From contig SUXG01000004.1 in assembly GCA_015061085.1 (NCBI GenBank), forward strand, positions 1 through 64,000: a stretch of DNA of 64,000 nucleotides, given 5' to 3'. The notes below the pieces were generated by a model. It had not been told where the DNA came from, ran no database searches, and was given only the letters and a program-made list of their open reading frames with translations. The DNA is from Bacteroidales bacterium. Lineage in GTDB: Bacteria > Bacteroidota > Bacteroidia > Bacteroidales > Muribaculaceae. Below, in pieces: positions 63,898 through 64,000 of the stretch; positions within the stretch are counted from its first letter, which is position 1; every line of letters begins with the position of its first letter. Position numbers and translations under genes: made by a program.

Positions 63898-64000
63898 TTA
63901 CTTTTGTTTTGCACCAATAGAAAGGGTTGCATGAGGCACAGCACGTAAGCGATCCTTAGGAATAAGTTCTCCTGTTTTACGACATATTCCATAAGTCTTA
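63898..64000 (-). CDS. DksA/TraR zinc-finger family protein, C-terminal fragment (runs off the window)
   Basis: The minus strand from the window edge to TAA at 63900-63898 encodes a tail starting KTYGICRKTGELIPKDRL, then RAVPHATLSIGAKQK. This is the second half of the C4 zinc finger and last helix of DksA/TraR-type proteins (YGxCxxTGxxIPxxRLxAxP). The upstream Cys pair is outside the window. DksA works with ppGpp on RNA polymerase; in Bacteroidales this gene commonly precedes lspA. Confidence 0.88.
   Translation of the reverse strand, partial: KTYGICRKTGELIPKDRLRAVPHATLSIGAKQK

Overview
The window looks like chromosome from a Bacteroidales bacterium, most likely a gut member of the Muribaculaceae/Bacteroides side of the order. 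The taxonomic call is inference. It rests on the promoter type seen in front of many genes here (a TTTG or GTTG -33 box, 19-21 bases, then TAnnTTTG), a malic enzyme fused to a phosphotransacetylase domain, two proteins with type IX secretion-like C-termini, DUF5686/carboxypeptidase-regulatory outer-membrane proteins, the block dksA/traR-lspA-DUF4296, and a type II-C CRISPR system with a 47-base repeat.

Layout. 1-73: start of an ISAon1-type transposase leaving the window. 189-6062: complete type II-C CRISPR-Cas locus (tracrRNA on the minus strand, cas9, cas1, cas2, terminator, array of 8 repeats and 7 spacers). 6148-9100: malic enzyme and a CYTH protein on the minus strand. 9101-16824: plus-strand genes for a DUF5686 outer-membrane protein, FtsY, RimO, isochorismate synthase, the primary sigma factor and a small outer-membrane protein. 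16849-23990: nitroreductase, then the histidine-utilisation operon (hutU-ftcD-hutI-fchA-hutH, transcribed right to left), which takes histidine to glutamate and passes the one-carbon unit to tetrahydrofolate. 24163-26077: DoxX-type membrane protein and DUF1599. 26258-28444: small protein, agmatine deiminase and N-carbamoylputrescine amidase (agmatine to putrescine). 28670-31521: U32 peptidase-like RNA-modification protein, SmpB, Yip1 protein. 31768-38318: carA, carB, S9 peptidase lipoprotein. 38427-39347: EamA transporter. 39781-43652: outer-membrane beta-barrel/PadR/PspC operon. 43750-46843: a 54-codon gene missed by length cut-offs, an ECF sigma factor, prmA, and a cell-envelope stress-like group (holin-like protein, two YtxH proteins). 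47015-51073: uvrA, lipoprotein, ThiS-like, ThiE-like. 51180-56317: two type IX secretion-like surface proteins (BspA-type leucine-rich repeat, M6 metalloprotease) separated by a strongly structured candidate non-coding RNA. 56396-62100: Tex, remnant of a toxin with an intact antitoxin, aroE, comEC. 62080-64000: small protein, DUF4296 lipoprotein, LspA, DksA/TraR.

The points that deserve most attention are: (1) every CRISPR repeat, read on the minus strand, is a full Bacteroidota promoter (GTTG-N19-TAACTTTG), so each spacer may be transcribed from its own repeat, while the anti-repeat copy beside cas9 has lost the -7 box; (2) a candidate RNA of about 290 bases at 52598-52887 with its own promoter, a long-range rod made of several perfect helices, and a competing 3' hairpin followed by a T-run; (3) a ThiS-like protein that stops before the Gly-Gly tail; (4) a toxin gene cut down to its C-terminus beside an intact antitoxin gene. 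All motif matching was done by eye; no database search or folding program was run.
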